Below, piece by piece: positions 32,573 to 41,696 of a stretch of 64,000 nt of DNA. A program made the position numbers and the translations under genes. The notes under the pieces are model-generated. The model was not told the DNA's origin. It saw only the letters and a program-made list of their open reading frames with translations, and made no database searches. How positions within the stretch are numbered: position 1 is the first letter of the stretch; each line of letters opens with the position of its first letter. The stretch is from Ricordea florida (taxonomy: Eukaryota > Cnidaria > Anthozoa > Corallimorpharia > Ricordeidae), in assembly GCA_949710005.1 (NCBI GenBank), contig OX453274.1, positions 16,734,620 to 16,798,619 of the forward strand, given 5' to 3'.

Positions 32573-32791
32573 TTAATTTGGTAATATTTTTTGTTCCTCT
32601 AAATAAGTTTTTAGATACATACTACCTGATAATACAACAACCCATTTTGCATAATTTGTAATACTTGAGGATGGATCATTCATAAATGATTCTTTCATAA
32701 TCGTTTTAGCCACATAACCAACCCCAGCCGCTAATCCAATAAGTACGGCAGAATCAGTAACAGTTTTCACAAGTTTATTTTCGTTTTGCAT
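32573..32791 (-). CDS. Small membrane protein (72 aa)
   Basis: Two hydrophobic stretches (residues about 13-27 VLIGLAAGVGYVAKT and 48-60) separated by a short polar loop. TCTAAAGAT lies upstream (32,816-32,824), in a block shared with the 409-aa gene. No homologue was seen in fossil A, where this part is deleted. Function unknown. Confidence 0.6.
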   Translation of the reverse strand: MQNENKLVKTVTDSAVLIGLAAGVGYVAKTIMKESFMNDPSSSITNYAKWVVVLSGSMYLKTYLEEQKILPN

Positions 32792-32815
32792 GATTTTTTA
32801 CTACATCAGTAAGAA

Positions 32816-32824
32816 ATCTTTAGA
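32816..32824 (-). promoter_or_regulatory. TCTAAAGAT motif before 72-aa gene
   Basis: 25-33 bases before the start at 32,791. Followed by TTCTTACTGATGTAGTAAAAA, a near copy of the block before the 409-aa gene. Confidence 0.6.
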
Positions 32825-32836
32825 TCTCATTAGGTA

Positions 32837-33295
32837 TTACATCATTCCAATTTTTGGACGATCTAGTTTTTGTGGAATTTTTGATTGTTGTGTGGGTGGC
32901 GGTTGTGGTAATTGAGGAACTTGCGACAAATCAGGTATTCTGTTTTTATAATATCTCATAAACATATCAAATGCTGTAAACCCTATTCCTACAATGGATA
33001 AAACAGTTGTGAAAGATAATTCTGGAAGCCAAGCCTTCTCTTCGCGGGAGGGCTTTGCCCGATTAGATTCACTTTCTGTATTTTCATTTTGTTCTTCTCG
33101 CTTCATTTGCTCCGCTGCCCTTTGAGTCTCCCTAAATAATGCTTCTTTGGCTTTTTTATTATATTCTGCCAATTTTTTACCTGCCGCAACTTTTTTAGGA
33201 TCTTTTAGGCGCGTTTTTGATGAAACAACTTCTTGCTCTTTGGGAGGATCTCTAGTAATTTGTTCTACTTCACTTTTTTCAGTTTGTTCAGACAT
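32837..33295 (-). CDS. Membrane protein with charged N-terminus (152 aa)
   Basis: A Lys/Glu-rich helical N-terminal half, one hydrophobic segment (FTTVLSIVGIGFTAFDMFM, residues about 97-115) and a Pro/Gln-rich tail (QVPQLPQPPPTQQ). This has the look of a small virion membrane protein. It begins 18 bases after the stop of the 184-aa gene. A TTTAAAGAT motif overlaps the end of that gene and lies 26-34 bases upstream. Function unknown. Confidence 0.6.
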   Translation of the reverse strand: MSEQTEKSEVEQITRDPPKEQEVVSSKTRLKDPKKVAAGKKLAEYNKKAKEALFRETQRAAEQMKREEQNENTESESNRAKPSREEKAWLPELSFTTVLSIVGIGFTAFDMFMRYYKNRIPDLSQVPQLPQPPPTQQSKIPQKLDRPKIGMM

Positions 33296-33313
33296 TTATT
33301 ATTTTAGATTTGA

Positions 33314-33868
33314 TTAAGAAATCTTTAAATCATATCCATCAGCAACTTGCTTAGTATCCTGCTCATTTTTGTTAGAATCCTCTGTATTAGTAATTGTAAC
33401 TTGTTGCATTTTACCTATTTTAACATGCTTAGCAACCTGGAATAATCCGCTAGCAATAGCCGCAAATCTTCCTGCTTTTAATGCTAATAGCCCCACAATA
33501 TTTGTAAGTTCACGATTAACCAAATCATCATTTTTTAAATCATTACAAAGAGATTCTATATCATCAACCGGAACTAAATATGAAATAATTTTAGAAACTA
33601 ATTGTAGTGACGAATCTACCAACCCGCCGTTAATTTTCTTACCCATTACTGCTTGATAACGATTATAATATTTTTCTACATCTTTTTCTGATAATTTTTT
33701 TATATCACCCAAACTCATTTCAACACCCAAATATTCCTTTGTTGTTCCAAGAGCGGCCAGAATTGCGAGAGATTCTTGTTTTATTTCAAGTTCATCATTA
33801 TCATTTACAAAATCTTTTACCACCGATTTTTCTTCAATGTAATCTTCAACATTTGTCATCTTTGTCAT
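33314..33868 (-). CDS. Hypothetical helical protein (184 aa)
   Basis: Predominantly helical with an acidic start and a hydrophobic stretch near residues 120-150 (ELTNIVGLLALKAGRFAAIASGLF). It follows the ATPase gene by 16 bases, so the two are likely co-transcribed. No family recognised and no remnant seen in fossil A. It could be a packaging or core protein, but nothing in the sequence shows this. Confidence 0.6.
   Translation of the reverse strand: MTKMTNVEDYIEEKSVVKDFVNDNDELEIKQESLAILAALGTTKEYLGVEMSLGDIKKLSEKDVEKYYNRYQAVMGKKINGGLVDSSLQLVSKIISYLVPVDDIESLCNDLKNDDLVNRELTNIVGLLALKAGRFAAIASGLFQVAKHVKIGKMQQVTITNTEDSNKNEQDTKQVADGYDLKIS
33321..33329 (-). promoter_or_regulatory. TTTAAAGAT motif before 152-aa gene
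   Basis: Lies in the last codons of the 184-aa gene and 26-34 bases upstream of the start at 33,295. Confidence 0.45.
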
Positions 33869-33884
33869 AATATATGTATTATTT

Positions 33885-34511
33885 TTAAATCACTTCGGGG
33901 ATCTCCAAATAAAAATTAAATGGGTAACGTAAAGATAAACAAAGTCTAGAATATTTTTCAGTTTTTAATAATTGAGTAAATTTTTTACATGATTCATAAT
34001 CCATATCTCCCCCATAATCTTCAAAAAACATCTTCATACCTTTATGCGATGGATTATGGAATGTAACAACACAGGCCACATTTTCACGGAATGGCTTTGC
34101 TATTGAAGTTAATTGTTGAGTTAGAACCCAAAGTGATAAACCATGATGTCTTCCAGAAAATGCTAAATCTATAAATTTGTTTGATCTCTTTTTCAGATCG
34201 GTTGAAACAGCGCAATCATCTAAAATTATTAGTGTATTTGTTCCAGAAAATAAAGTTTGGCAATCAGTTAATAACTCATTAATCTCATCAATGTTACTTG
34301 AATCTGGGGATAAAACAAAGAAACGTTTATCTCCTCTAGCAAAATTATTATATGTTTTATTTTTAGAATAAGTTGGGCATATTAGAACAATGTAATCAAA
34401 AATTTTTAGAAATGGCCCCCTAAGCTGTTCAATTAAATATTTTGTTTTCCCACAATTTGTTGGTCCAGTTATGATACAATGGAATGGTAATTTTTCTCTT
34501 AGATCTTCCAT
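33885..34511 (-). CDS. A32/FtsK-HerA-type genome packaging ATPase (208 aa)
   Basis: Walker A is GPTNCGKT (residues 16-23) and Walker B is LIILDD (94-99). RHHGLSLWVLTQQL (121-134) carries the Arg and the Gln seen after Walker B in this ATPase group. Length and motifs fit the packaging ATPases of Polintons and poxvirus-like viruses, which pump the genome into the capsid. It lies between the capsid gene and the 184-aa gene, on the same strand. The homologue is lost from fossil A. Intact frame, functional residues present. Confidence 0.9.
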   Translation of the reverse strand: MEDLREKLPFHCIITGPTNCGKTKYLIEQLRGPFLKIFDYIVLICPTYSKNKTYNNFARGDKRFFVLSPDSSNIDEINELLTDCQTLFSGTNTLIILDDCAVSTDLKKRSNKFIDLAFSGRHHGLSLWVLTQQLTSIAKPFRENVACVVTFHNPSHKGMKMFFEDYGGDMDYESCKKFTQLLKTEKYSRLCLSLRYPFNFYLEIPEVI

Positions 34512-34551
34512 GATTTTTGTATCATAACATAAGGTTTTTAAGTTAGATTAT

Positions 34552-35802
34552 TTAGTACTTTATAGATCTCAAACCCGAATTCATAATTTCCATCATTGCA
34601 TCAGCAACAACAAACATATAACAGATTATATTACCAGAAGAAGATCCATCTTGTTTTCTTTTAATTTCTAGTTTTAAACCATCATGCGTATTATTTAATG
34701 CTAATCCACCACCATGAATGAGATTATCTGGGTGAGTTCTCATATCAACCCAAAGTGCAAACTTATTATAATAAAAATCCTTTTCCTTTAATGATGGGGG
34801 GTTATAAACATTATCTCTCACAAATCGTTTCTTTACTGACTCCCAAAGATCAGATGGTATCATTCCCCTAGAATATACTCGATTTGGAACACCATCAACA
34901 TCTATATTAACAGAAGTTATGCTTGGGTTATAAAAATTTTCAGAGTCTCTCGCTCCAGGCGTGGGGACTATTTCGAATAAACATAATACTCCAGTCATTG
35001 ATCTTCTTGGTAAATTAATATGTTGATTAATAACCTCATCTCCACCTATGGAAAATGTAAAAGTTTTGTGTAAAGTAACATTTTCATAAAAGAATCCTTT
35101 ACCAACTTGATATGTTGATTGTGCCTCACGGGCTAAGTATTCGCTTGAAATTGAAGAATATTCTAACTCTAAGTTTTTGATTGAATATGATGGTGTTTTA
35201 GTTTTATCAGAATAAATAACAATATTATTAATTGGTGCAAGGGTAATCTCAAAAATTAAATGGTTTTCTAATGCTTTTGGATAAAAAACACCATGATCGT
35301 TTAAAATAGGGTGATTTATTGGTATTCTATACTTTGTATTATGAACTGCAGCAAGCGCTACTGCTTTTACATCTTGTGTTTTTTTATCTCCCGAGTTTGT
35401 TCTAAGTTTTCTCATATTTTCTGAAGAAATTCCTTGTTTTAATCTATCTTCACGCTCTTCATCGGTTAAGAATAAATCATGATAGGTTTGAAATAAATCA
35501 TATCTTTGTGTATCCTGCAATGTTTCACCCCCAAAAAGAACTTTAAGCCTATATACAAGATTTCTCCCCACATTATTAACAAGAGTATTATTTGCGTGCC
35601 CCTCAACATCTAAGTCAAATAATAAAGATACACTTCCTGGTACAATAACTAAATTTTCAGAAAGTTTTGGTATATTTATATATAATGTTTCGCCAGGGCT
35701 GGCTGTTGATGGATTTAGAGTAATGCGATTCAATGTTGATTCAGCTTTCAAACCAAAGGGCTCTTTTGGAATTCTATTTGGATTAATTTTTTCAGAAGTC
35801 AT
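34552..35802 (-). CDS. Probable major capsid protein (416 aa)
   Basis: A beta-rich protein without membrane segments. The place between ATPase and integrase, length and pattern (LNRITLNPSTASPGETLYI..., HINLPRRSMTGVLCLFE, YYNKFALWVDMRTHPDN) fit double jelly-roll major capsid proteins of Polintons and adintoviruses. It would form the icosahedral shell with the 211-aa protein. A broken homologue is at 42,119-43,101 in fossil A. A 33-bp space separates its start from that of the integrase on the other strand, so both share a promoter region with a TTTAAAGAT motif. Confidence 0.75.
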   Translation of the reverse strand: MTSEKINPNRIPKEPFGLKAESTLNRITLNPSTASPGETLYINIPKLSENLVIVPGSVSLLFDLDVEGHANNTLVNNVGRNLVYRLKVLFGGETLQDTQRYDLFQTYHDLFLTDEEREDRLKQGISSENMRKLRTNSGDKKTQDVKAVALAAVHNTKYRIPINHPILNDHGVFYPKALENHLIFEITLAPINNIVIYSDKTKTPSYSIKNLELEYSSISSEYLAREAQSTYQVGKGFFYENVTLHKTFTFSIGGDEVINQHINLPRRSMTGVLCLFEIVPTPGARDSENFYNPSITSVNIDVDGVPNRVYSRGMIPSDLWESVKKRFVRDNVYNPPSLKEKDFYYNKFALWVDMRTHPDNLIHGGGLALNNTHDGLKLEIKRKQDGSSSGNIICYMFVVADAMMEIMNSGLRSIKY

Positions 35803-35827
35803 TATAATTTATAAGATACTTTGACTA

Positions 35828-35836
35828 ATCTTTAAA
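35828..35836 (-). promoter_or_regulatory. TTTAAAGAT motif in the bidirectional capsid/integrase promoter
   Basis: Lies in the 33-bp gap between the capsid (35,802, -) and integrase (35,836, +) starts. Its inverse ends at the integrase ATG. The matching gap in fossil A (42,091-42,118) has the same motif. Confidence 0.6.
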
Positions 35837-36822
35837 TGAGTTCTACCTTATCAAAAATATATTATTCAACTGAGGGATATTGGAAAGGATATTCTGCGAT
35901 TAATAAATTAGCTGAAAAAGCAAAAGTAAGTGAAGATTTAGCAAAACAATGGCTTAAAAAACAAGCAATATGGCAAATATATCTTCCGGCCCCTAAATAT
36001 ATACCTAGGCCACACTGGGTTGTGGATAAACCTAATCAGATTCACCAAGCAGATTTATTATTTTTACCATATGATAGAGTTGGAACAAAAACATATAAAT
36101 ATGCATTAGTTGTGGTTGATGTTGCTTCTAGATATAAAGATGCTGAGCCGTTAACCACAAAAGAAAGTCGAGAAATTTCAAATGCTTTTGAAAAAATATA
36201 TTCTAGAAAGTTAAAATATCCTAAAACATTAATGGTTGATCCAGGAAAAGAATTTATGGGTGATGTTACAAAACTTATGAATTACCATAATGTGAAAATA
36301 CAAAGAGGTGAAGCTGGAAATCATAGAGCCCAAGCATTTGTAGAAAACGCAAATAAAATATTAGGAGAAAGATTATTTAGCCATCAATATGCGCAAGAAA
36401 TGGTTAGTTATGAACGATCTAGAGTATGGGTTAAACGATTGCCAGATATTTTAAAAACTTTGAATAATACAAAAACTAGAATAACTGGAAAAGAGCCTAA
36501 TGAGGCTATAAAACTTAAAGAGGTTGATATCGAAACTAAAAGATATAATCGGGAGGTTGGTATTAATGAAGTTAGGCTGCCCCCAGAGGTTAAAGTTAGA
36601 TATTTATTATACCCCGGCGAACTTGAAGGTGGCGAAAAAAGGCGAGCTACTGATCCTATTTGGAGTATAAAAGTTTATGATATCTCTAGAAGTGTTATTT
36701 CTTCCAATCAGCCAGTTTTATATTATTTAATAGGCGGGTCAAAGAGAGGTTTTGTTAGGGAAGAGTTACAAGTTATTCCTTATGATACTGAGTTACCTCC
36801 TAATTCTGTTTTGGTAAGATAA
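35836..36822 (+). CDS. Polinton integrase, retroviral DDE type (328 aa)
   Basis: N-terminal helical region (1-58), then the core with Asp-73 (HQADLLF), Asp-135 (LMVDPGKEF) and Glu-170 (RAQAFVEN), a D,D-34-E arrangement. A C-terminal beta part (about 245-315, WSIKVYDISR...GFVREELQVIP) resembles the SH3-like DNA-binding end. The enzyme would integrate the element with a 6-bp stagger, matching the cctctg duplication. The stop overlaps the end of the polymerase gene (36,780) by 43 bases on the other strand. Frame and catalytic residues are intact. Confidence 0.95.
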   Translation: MSSTLSKIYYSTEGYWKGYSAINKLAEKAKVSEDLAKQWLKKQAIWQIYLPAPKYIPRPHWVVDKPNQIHQADLLFLPYDRVGTKTYKYALVVVDVASRYKDAEPLTTKESREISNAFEKIYSRKLKYPKTLMVDPGKEFMGDVTKLMNYHNVKIQRGEAGNHRAQAFVENANKILGERLFSHQYAQEMVSYERSRVWVKRLPDILKTLNNTKTRITGKEPNEAIKLKEVDIETKRYNREVGINEVRLPPEVKVRYLLYPGELEGGEKRRATDPIWSIKVYDISRSVISSNQPVLYYLIGGSKRGFVREELQVIPYDTELPPNSVLVR

Positions 36823-39800
36823 TGTCCATATGGAAGAGTATTTTTCCCATCTTTACAAATTATTCTCTTATCATCCTCAGCAGATAGTGCTTTTTTATTA
36901 ACTGTTCTTGTGTAAATATCATGTAGTTTTGAACCAATTAAATTTTGTAATCTCATTTGAGGTTTTTTAGTATCCAAACAATTTTTAAAATCATTAAATT
37001 TTATTTTTTTCTTAACAACTAATTTCTTTGTTCCTTTATTCTTCTTTATCTCTTTGTCATTATCCATTAATATAGCATATTGCTTAGCCCCCAAACCCAC
37101 AAATTCTGTAGGTATACTCCCCCCAAACTCGTCTTTGAACATTCCAATTACTTTTTTGTTTACACCCGTCTCAATTCCCGATGGGTGATCTTTTGGGTAA
37201 TTACTAGTGTCAAATTTTTCTCTTACATCAGAACTTATATCTTTGAAGAAATCTGGAGTTTCTATTTTATATACAAGACTATCAGTATCAGTCATAAGTA
37301 ATTCAGCTTTTTCCCCATATTTCTCTTTAATATAATTATAATGAAAGTCATACATTATTTGCTTACTTAAATCTAAAATGGAAAACCCCACATAAATTGG
37401 TTTATTAAATATTATTTCTGTTTTCTTCATATTTATAGCAGTTAAATCCTCAGAAAATATAGTAAAATGATTAAAGTTCGATTTTCTTATTAATTTTTTA
37501 GCTGATTCTATATTATTAACTAATCTAACATCTATCCTTTTTCTAAGATTTTCCATAGTTTTCCCAAATACAGAATTATTCATAAGTTTGAAGAAATCTT
37601 TTTCAAAGTCATTTTTAGCTTGTGCTCTCAATTTGGTATTTAAATCGATGTAAGGTTTTAACCAATTAGACTCTTCAAATTTAATTCCCTTATATATCTT
37701 TGTTATTTTTAATCCTTGGCTTTCATAAAATTTTAAATCTTCATGATGAACTACATATCTCTCCTTATCAAATAGGTTTGGTATTAATTTCTTAACTTTA
37801 TTAACAGTAAGTTTTTCGGGGGCTAAAGGTAGATCTTTATGGCAATCGTGAAGATTTTTTGGGTATTCCAAATCAACTTCAAGTATGCAGGGTATAACCC
37901 TCCAATTTTCAAGCTCTTCATTTGGAATCCATTTAAATCCTCTTTTAGGTAATTTCTTGCTCATTCCAGCTCCATATAAGTTATTTGCGTCAAGATAAAT
38001 AATATAACTTATAAGTTTATTTACTTCAAAATCTACCATATATGGGTTATTAGCTTTGGCATATCTTTTTGATACTTGAGATGTCCCGCCTCTAATACCC
38101 CTCTCAATAAAAAGTAGCATATTAACATCAGTAAACAATTCCAAACTAACTTTAGTTAATTTTAACATTGCATCCCAAGATAGGCCAGGTGCTGTAAAAT
38201 AGTGAGCTGGATCTAAATCATAATTATTAATACATACATCTCTAAAGTTCTCAAATACATCGGCCAGTTGTAATACATCTGTTTTTAGATATAAGTTGTG
38301 ATAGTCTCTCATTGTTTTCATATCAAATGTTTTCCATACATTTTTAGCATGTTCGTAATCCTCATCTGAAATATCCTGATTATTAAGAATTGATTCAAAT
38401 GCTTTCTTTGACGGAAGTTCTGTTTCATTAAGTTTATCAATGTGATCAAAATAATCATAAGGAAATACACCCTTTCTCAGCAATAGTTTTAACTTTTCTC
38501 CTGTGAAATGTTTTTTAGTTTCTGTCATATTTTTATCTATTGGGGAAAAACACATACTTTCTGGTAACTTACAATTCTTACATTGATCACAATTACCAAC
38601 ACCTCCAAAAGTAATAATCTTTCCATCTTTTATATATCTTTTCAAACATTTTCCTGGTTTACATGATTCACATTTTCCACATTTGGTAAGATTGTCAACC
38701 AATCCACTAAGAGGGCTTTGCATAAATTTATAAGAATCAATAAATCTTATTTTTCTAGTAGTAGTTTTTGTTTTTCCATCTTTATCTACATCTTCATCCT
38801 CATCATCTTTATCACCCTCGCAATTAATTAAAATTTCCTTTGAGAAACTAATATACTTTTCATCAGTGTTAGCTAAGCAATCAATTTTACCCTTTGTTTT
38901 ACCAAGATTCTTAATAAATAGATGAGAATCATACCCTGAAAGATTGTGAAATATTACTGGAATAAATTTAGGAATCACATATTTTAAGTTACACTTATTA
39001 TGCACCGCCCCTCTATATTTTCCAGTAAGATGGCAATGATCTATTACTTTTTTAAAATCTTCTTCATCACTTTTAAAAAATTTGCGGCTACATATATGGC
39101 AATTAGTTGATTTTTCGTAATCTTTTTTATTAATTTCTGACATATTCTTCTTATTATAAAATTCAAACTTCTTCTTTCTTTCTTCTATTAACATAAAAAT
39201 TTTCCTAACATCTCTTTCTAAATATTCTGTAAATATCTGTGCAACATCCTCATCATCAGATTTTGCGGTATACCTAACTTCATTTTTAAAATCATTTGGT
39301 AATATACTTTCATCAAAACATTTTATATAATAGTAGAATCCTGATGGTTTATGCATTTGATAATTTTTAGTAAAGCTTTTAGTTTCATTTGGTGAACAAG
39401 ATTTTATTGGTATTAGGAAGCTTTCAAAATCCGCATAAATAACAAAAGGTAATCTCATTTTATTTTTAAAATTTTTAAAGTAAATATATTTTGGGCTACC
39501 ATCTTCATACATGGGCATTTTTATTTTAACTTCCCCGTGTGAATCGCAGTATTCTTTATGTTCTTGTAAAATCCTTTCATCATAAAATGAATTGAAACAT
39601 CTAATACAGAAATGTTTTTTGTTCTTATTTTTATCAATTTCAGATGATAAAAGCCTGCTAACATTTTTTACTAAAACATAGTGGCTCTTTTTACCATTAT
39701 TTATTAAAATTAATGTTATAACTTTACAATCGCATAACTTGCATTCATAATTATTACAATCACATTTATTACAACCACATTCTTCGCATTCATGTTTTAT

Positions 39801-41273
39801 ACAACCTTCTTTCTTACATTTCTGTTTTTTCTTACAATCTTTTTTCATACACCCACAATTCTTACATTTTTCTTCTTTCATACAATAACATTTATTGCTT
39901 AATCTTGCAGGATATATTTTATCATCTTTTTCATCATATTTTAATACATTAACTGGATATTTGTTTTGTTTTTCAAACTTGTTAAAATCTTTTAATGTCA
40001 TTGGGCTATCAATGCCAGAAAAGTCTAATTTTTTACAATTTTCCAACAATTCATTATTTACTCTTTCTCTATGATGTTTTCTCGGGAACGCCGCCTCTGT
40101 TAGTGTAAGTTGCCCACAATCTTCACACTTATTTTGTATGTTAATAGTAGCTTTTTTTGCTGCTAATCTTTTTGGAGTTGGTATATATGAACTCCCAGAA
40201 GTAACAGAATAAGGAGCTATTCCAATATCAAAGCGCGCTACAGAATCAAATTCAAAAACCCCAGAATCTGTATTTTCTTGAAATCTTTCAACCTCATCAA
40301 TTATATTTTTAATTATATCATTATATTTTTCTGATAAATCACTTTCTTCAATAATTATTATTGGTTTGGCGTGAAAATATTTTTCTAATTCTTCCATGTT
40401 TTTGTTTTTAAGTAAAAGAGATTTTTTTACAAACTTAGCTGATAGTATAACCTTAACCTTATTTGGTTTCTTATCTTTTTTAATAATACCTATAACTTTT
40501 GTTTTTATTTTTTTCATGAATTCTTCAATAGAATACCCTTTTTTACCATCTATAATATGCTGTTTCAAATAGCCATTTTTGAATTTTTTTACATTTTCTT
40601 TGATAATGAATTCTTCTTCTTTCAACCTATTATATATTTTTGTTTTTGGTCTTGCTCCCTCTTTCTCATAATCTCTTTTTGATTTTGGTTGATTTTTAGG
40701 TTGGTTTATTTCATTTACTTTTTTATATCTTTCTATAAAATTTTTAGCTATTTCCTCTGTTTTATTTTTTACTTTTTCAGGAATATATGGTTTTACAAAA
40801 TCCCAAAACTTGTTTAATACATTTCCTAAAAAAGGAGTTTGTTTTGTATTTTTAATCGAGTCTTGTTTTATTGTTTGTTTTTTAGGTTTATTAATATTTA
40901 TTGTAGGTTGGTTTGGAGGAGGTGAGCCTGGTGGCGTTCCTGGTCTATATCTATCGGGCGAACCTGGCGGTGTCCCAGGAATTGATCTGGGGATAATTAG
41001 AGGTTGTAAATTTGGGCGATTTGTTGGTCTTGTTTGTGGTATAGGAAGAGGTGGTTGTGGTTGGTTTACTCTTCTCCTTGGCATATTATCTATAGCTCTA
41101 AAAATTTCTTGTCTATTGCCAACGATTTGTTGTACATTATTAATTATTTCAGGTATATTATTCAATGCTTGTATTTTAACTTCCTTAGTAGTCATTTTTG
41201 ATCTATCAGGAATTCTATAAAATGTAAGCAAAGAACTTAATTGTTTTATATTCAAATTATTTAATTGTTCCAT
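36780..41273 (-). CDS. Protein-primed-type family B DNA polymerase (1497 aa)
   Basis: SAP-like start (1-40), Pro-rich linker (70-125), then a Cys-rich block (462-516), a C2H2-type finger (CIRCF...HKEYC, 556-576), exonuclease motifs YADFES (613-618), FHNLSGYDSH (775-784) and YLKTD (995-999), and polymerase motifs LDANNLYG (1094-1101), KLMNNSVFGKT (1229-1239) and TDTDS (1328-1332). HNH-like CHICS...DHCHLTGKYRGAVHNKCN is at 725-762. An unusual Cys cluster (865-908) sits between exonuclease motifs II and III. The ATG is inside the right terminal repeat and shares its first seven codons with the Cys/His-repeat gene. The enzyme would replicate the linear element genome. All catalytic motifs are kept. 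Confidence 0.95.
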   Translation of the reverse strand: MEQLNNLNIKQLSSLLTFYRIPDRSKMTTKEVKIQALNNIPEIINNVQQIVGNRQEIFRAIDNMPRRRVNQPQPPLPIPQTRPTNRPNLQPLIIPRSIPGTPPGSPDRYRPGTPPGSPPPNQPTININKPKKQTIKQDSIKNTKQTPFLGNVLNKFWDFVKPYIPEKVKNKTEEIAKNFIERYKKVNEINQPKNQPKSKRDYEKEGARPKTKIYNRLKEEEFIIKENVKKFKNGYLKQHIIDGKKGYSIEEFMKKIKTKVIGIIKKDKKPNKVKVILSAKFVKKSLLLKNKNMEELEKYFHAKPIIIIEESDLSEKYNDIIKNIIDEVERFQENTDSGVFEFDSVARFDIGIAPYSVTSGSSYIPTPKRLAAKKATINIQNKCEDCGQLTLTEAAFPRKHHRERVNNELLENCKKLDFSGIDSPMTLKDFNKFEKQNKYPVNVLKYDEKDDKIYPARLSNKCYCMKEEKCKNCGCMKKDCKKKQKCKKEGCIKHECEECGCNKCDCNNYECKLCDCKVITLILINNGKKSHYVLVKNVSRLLSSEIDKNKNKKHFCIRCFNSFYDERILQEHKEYCDSHGEVKIKMPMYEDGSPKYIYFKNFKNKMRLPFVIYADFESFLIPIKSCSPNETKSFTKNYQMHKPSGFYYYIKCFDESILPNDFKNEVRYTAKSDDEDVAQIFTEYLERDVRKIFMLIEERKKKFEFYNKKNMSEINKKDYEKSTNCHICSRKFFKSDEEDFKKVIDHCHLTGKYRGAVHNKCNLKYVIPKFIPVIFHNLSGYDSHLFIKNLGKTKGKIDCLANTDEKYISFSKEILINCEGDKDDEDEDVDKDGKTKTTTRKIRFIDSYKFMQSPLSGLVDNLTKCGKCESCKPGKCLKRYIKDGKIITFGGVGNCDQCKNCKLPESMCFSPIDKNMTETKKHFTGEKLKLLLRKGVFPYDYFDHIDKLNETELPSKKAFESILNNQDISDEDYEHAKNVWKTFDMKTMRDYHNLYLKTDVLQLADVFENFRDVCINNYDLDPAHYFTAPGLSWDAMLKLTKVSLELFTDVNMLLFIERGIRGGTSQVSKRYAKANNPYMVDFEVNKLISYIIYLDANNLYGAGMSKKLPKRGFKWIPNEELENWRVIPCILEVDLEYPKNLHDCHKDLPLAPEKLTVNKVKKLIPNLFDKERYVVHHEDLKFYESQGLKITKIYKGIKFEESNWLKPYIDLNTKLRAQAKNDFEKDFFKLMNNSVFGKTMENLRKRIDVRLVNNIESAKKLIRKSNFNHFTIFSEDLTAINMKKTEIIFNKPIYVGFSILDLSKQIMYDFHYNYIKEKYGEKAELLMTDTDSLVYKIETPDFFKDISSDVREKFDTSNYPKDHPSGIETGVNKKVIGMFKDEFGGSIPTEFVGLGAKQYAILMDNDKEIKKNKGTKKLVVKKKIKFNDFKNCLDTKKPQMRLQNLIGSKLHDIYTRTVNKKALSAEDDKRIICKDGKNTLPYGHYLTKTELGGNSVS

Positions 41274-41690
41274 CTTTAGTTTTATAAATAATTTCGGGAC
41301 TTTAAATCAAATTTATTAAAAGATTAATTTCTATGTCCTAGAACTATTACTATACAAATCTCTTTGTCTCAGAAATAACTAGCAATCTTTATAACACCTT
41401 GTAAATTTATCAGAACTTAACATTACCTCATGAAACAAAAGCGCGCCCCTCTAACCTCATGTAAATCTCTGTTAAATCTTTGATAAAATTCTGGGACATC
41501 TTATAAATCTATAACAAGTCTATAACAAGTCTATAACAAAAATTTTTGCAAAATCTCACCAAAAAATTGCATATTTTAGCTTGTAACCTAAAAATCCTTG
41601 ATTAAATTCTTGCTTCTGTTCTTTAGGTTGCAAGCTAAAAAATCCTTGTTTGAATCTCTGTGTCCCAAAACCGTACTTTTATTACTCTCT
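41254..41690 (-). repeat. Right terminal inverted repeat of Polinton B
   Basis: About 437 bp, the inverse of 25,897-26,325. It ends at 41,690 with ...attactctct next to the second cctctg. It contains a 28-bp stretch absent from the left repeat and lacks a 22-bp GC-rich stretch present there. Confidence 0.95.
41574..41640. repeat. Hairpin in right terminal repeat
   Basis: Arms 41,574-41,592 and 41,622-41,640 are 19-bp inverses with one mismatch, matching the left-end hairpin. Confidence 0.75.
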
Positions 41691-41696
41691 CCTCTG
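41691..41696. repeat. Target duplication of Polinton B, right (cctctg)
   Basis: Second copy of the left duplication at 25,891-25,896. Confidence 0.9.

Larger units (their letters stand above)
25897..41690. mobile_element. Complete Polinton/Maverick B (15,794 bp)
   Basis: Bounded by cctctg duplications and terminal inverted repeats of about 430 bp starting agagagtaataaaagtacgg. It encodes DNA polymerase, integrase, packaging ATPase and capsid proteins, the defining set of Polintons and their virus relatives (adintovirus-like). All genes are intronless and open, and the sequence is much richer in A+T than the flanking coral-type DNA. The order from the left is Cys/His-repeat protein (+), 209 aa (+), then minus-strand structural genes, integrase (+), polymerase (-). 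It is inserted in the integrase gene of fossil A. Activity is plausible but not shown. Confidence 0.95.

Noticed and set aside
40810-41220. 136-codon plus frame opposite the polymerase start
   Set aside because: Shadow of the Pro-rich linker of the polymerase on the other strand.
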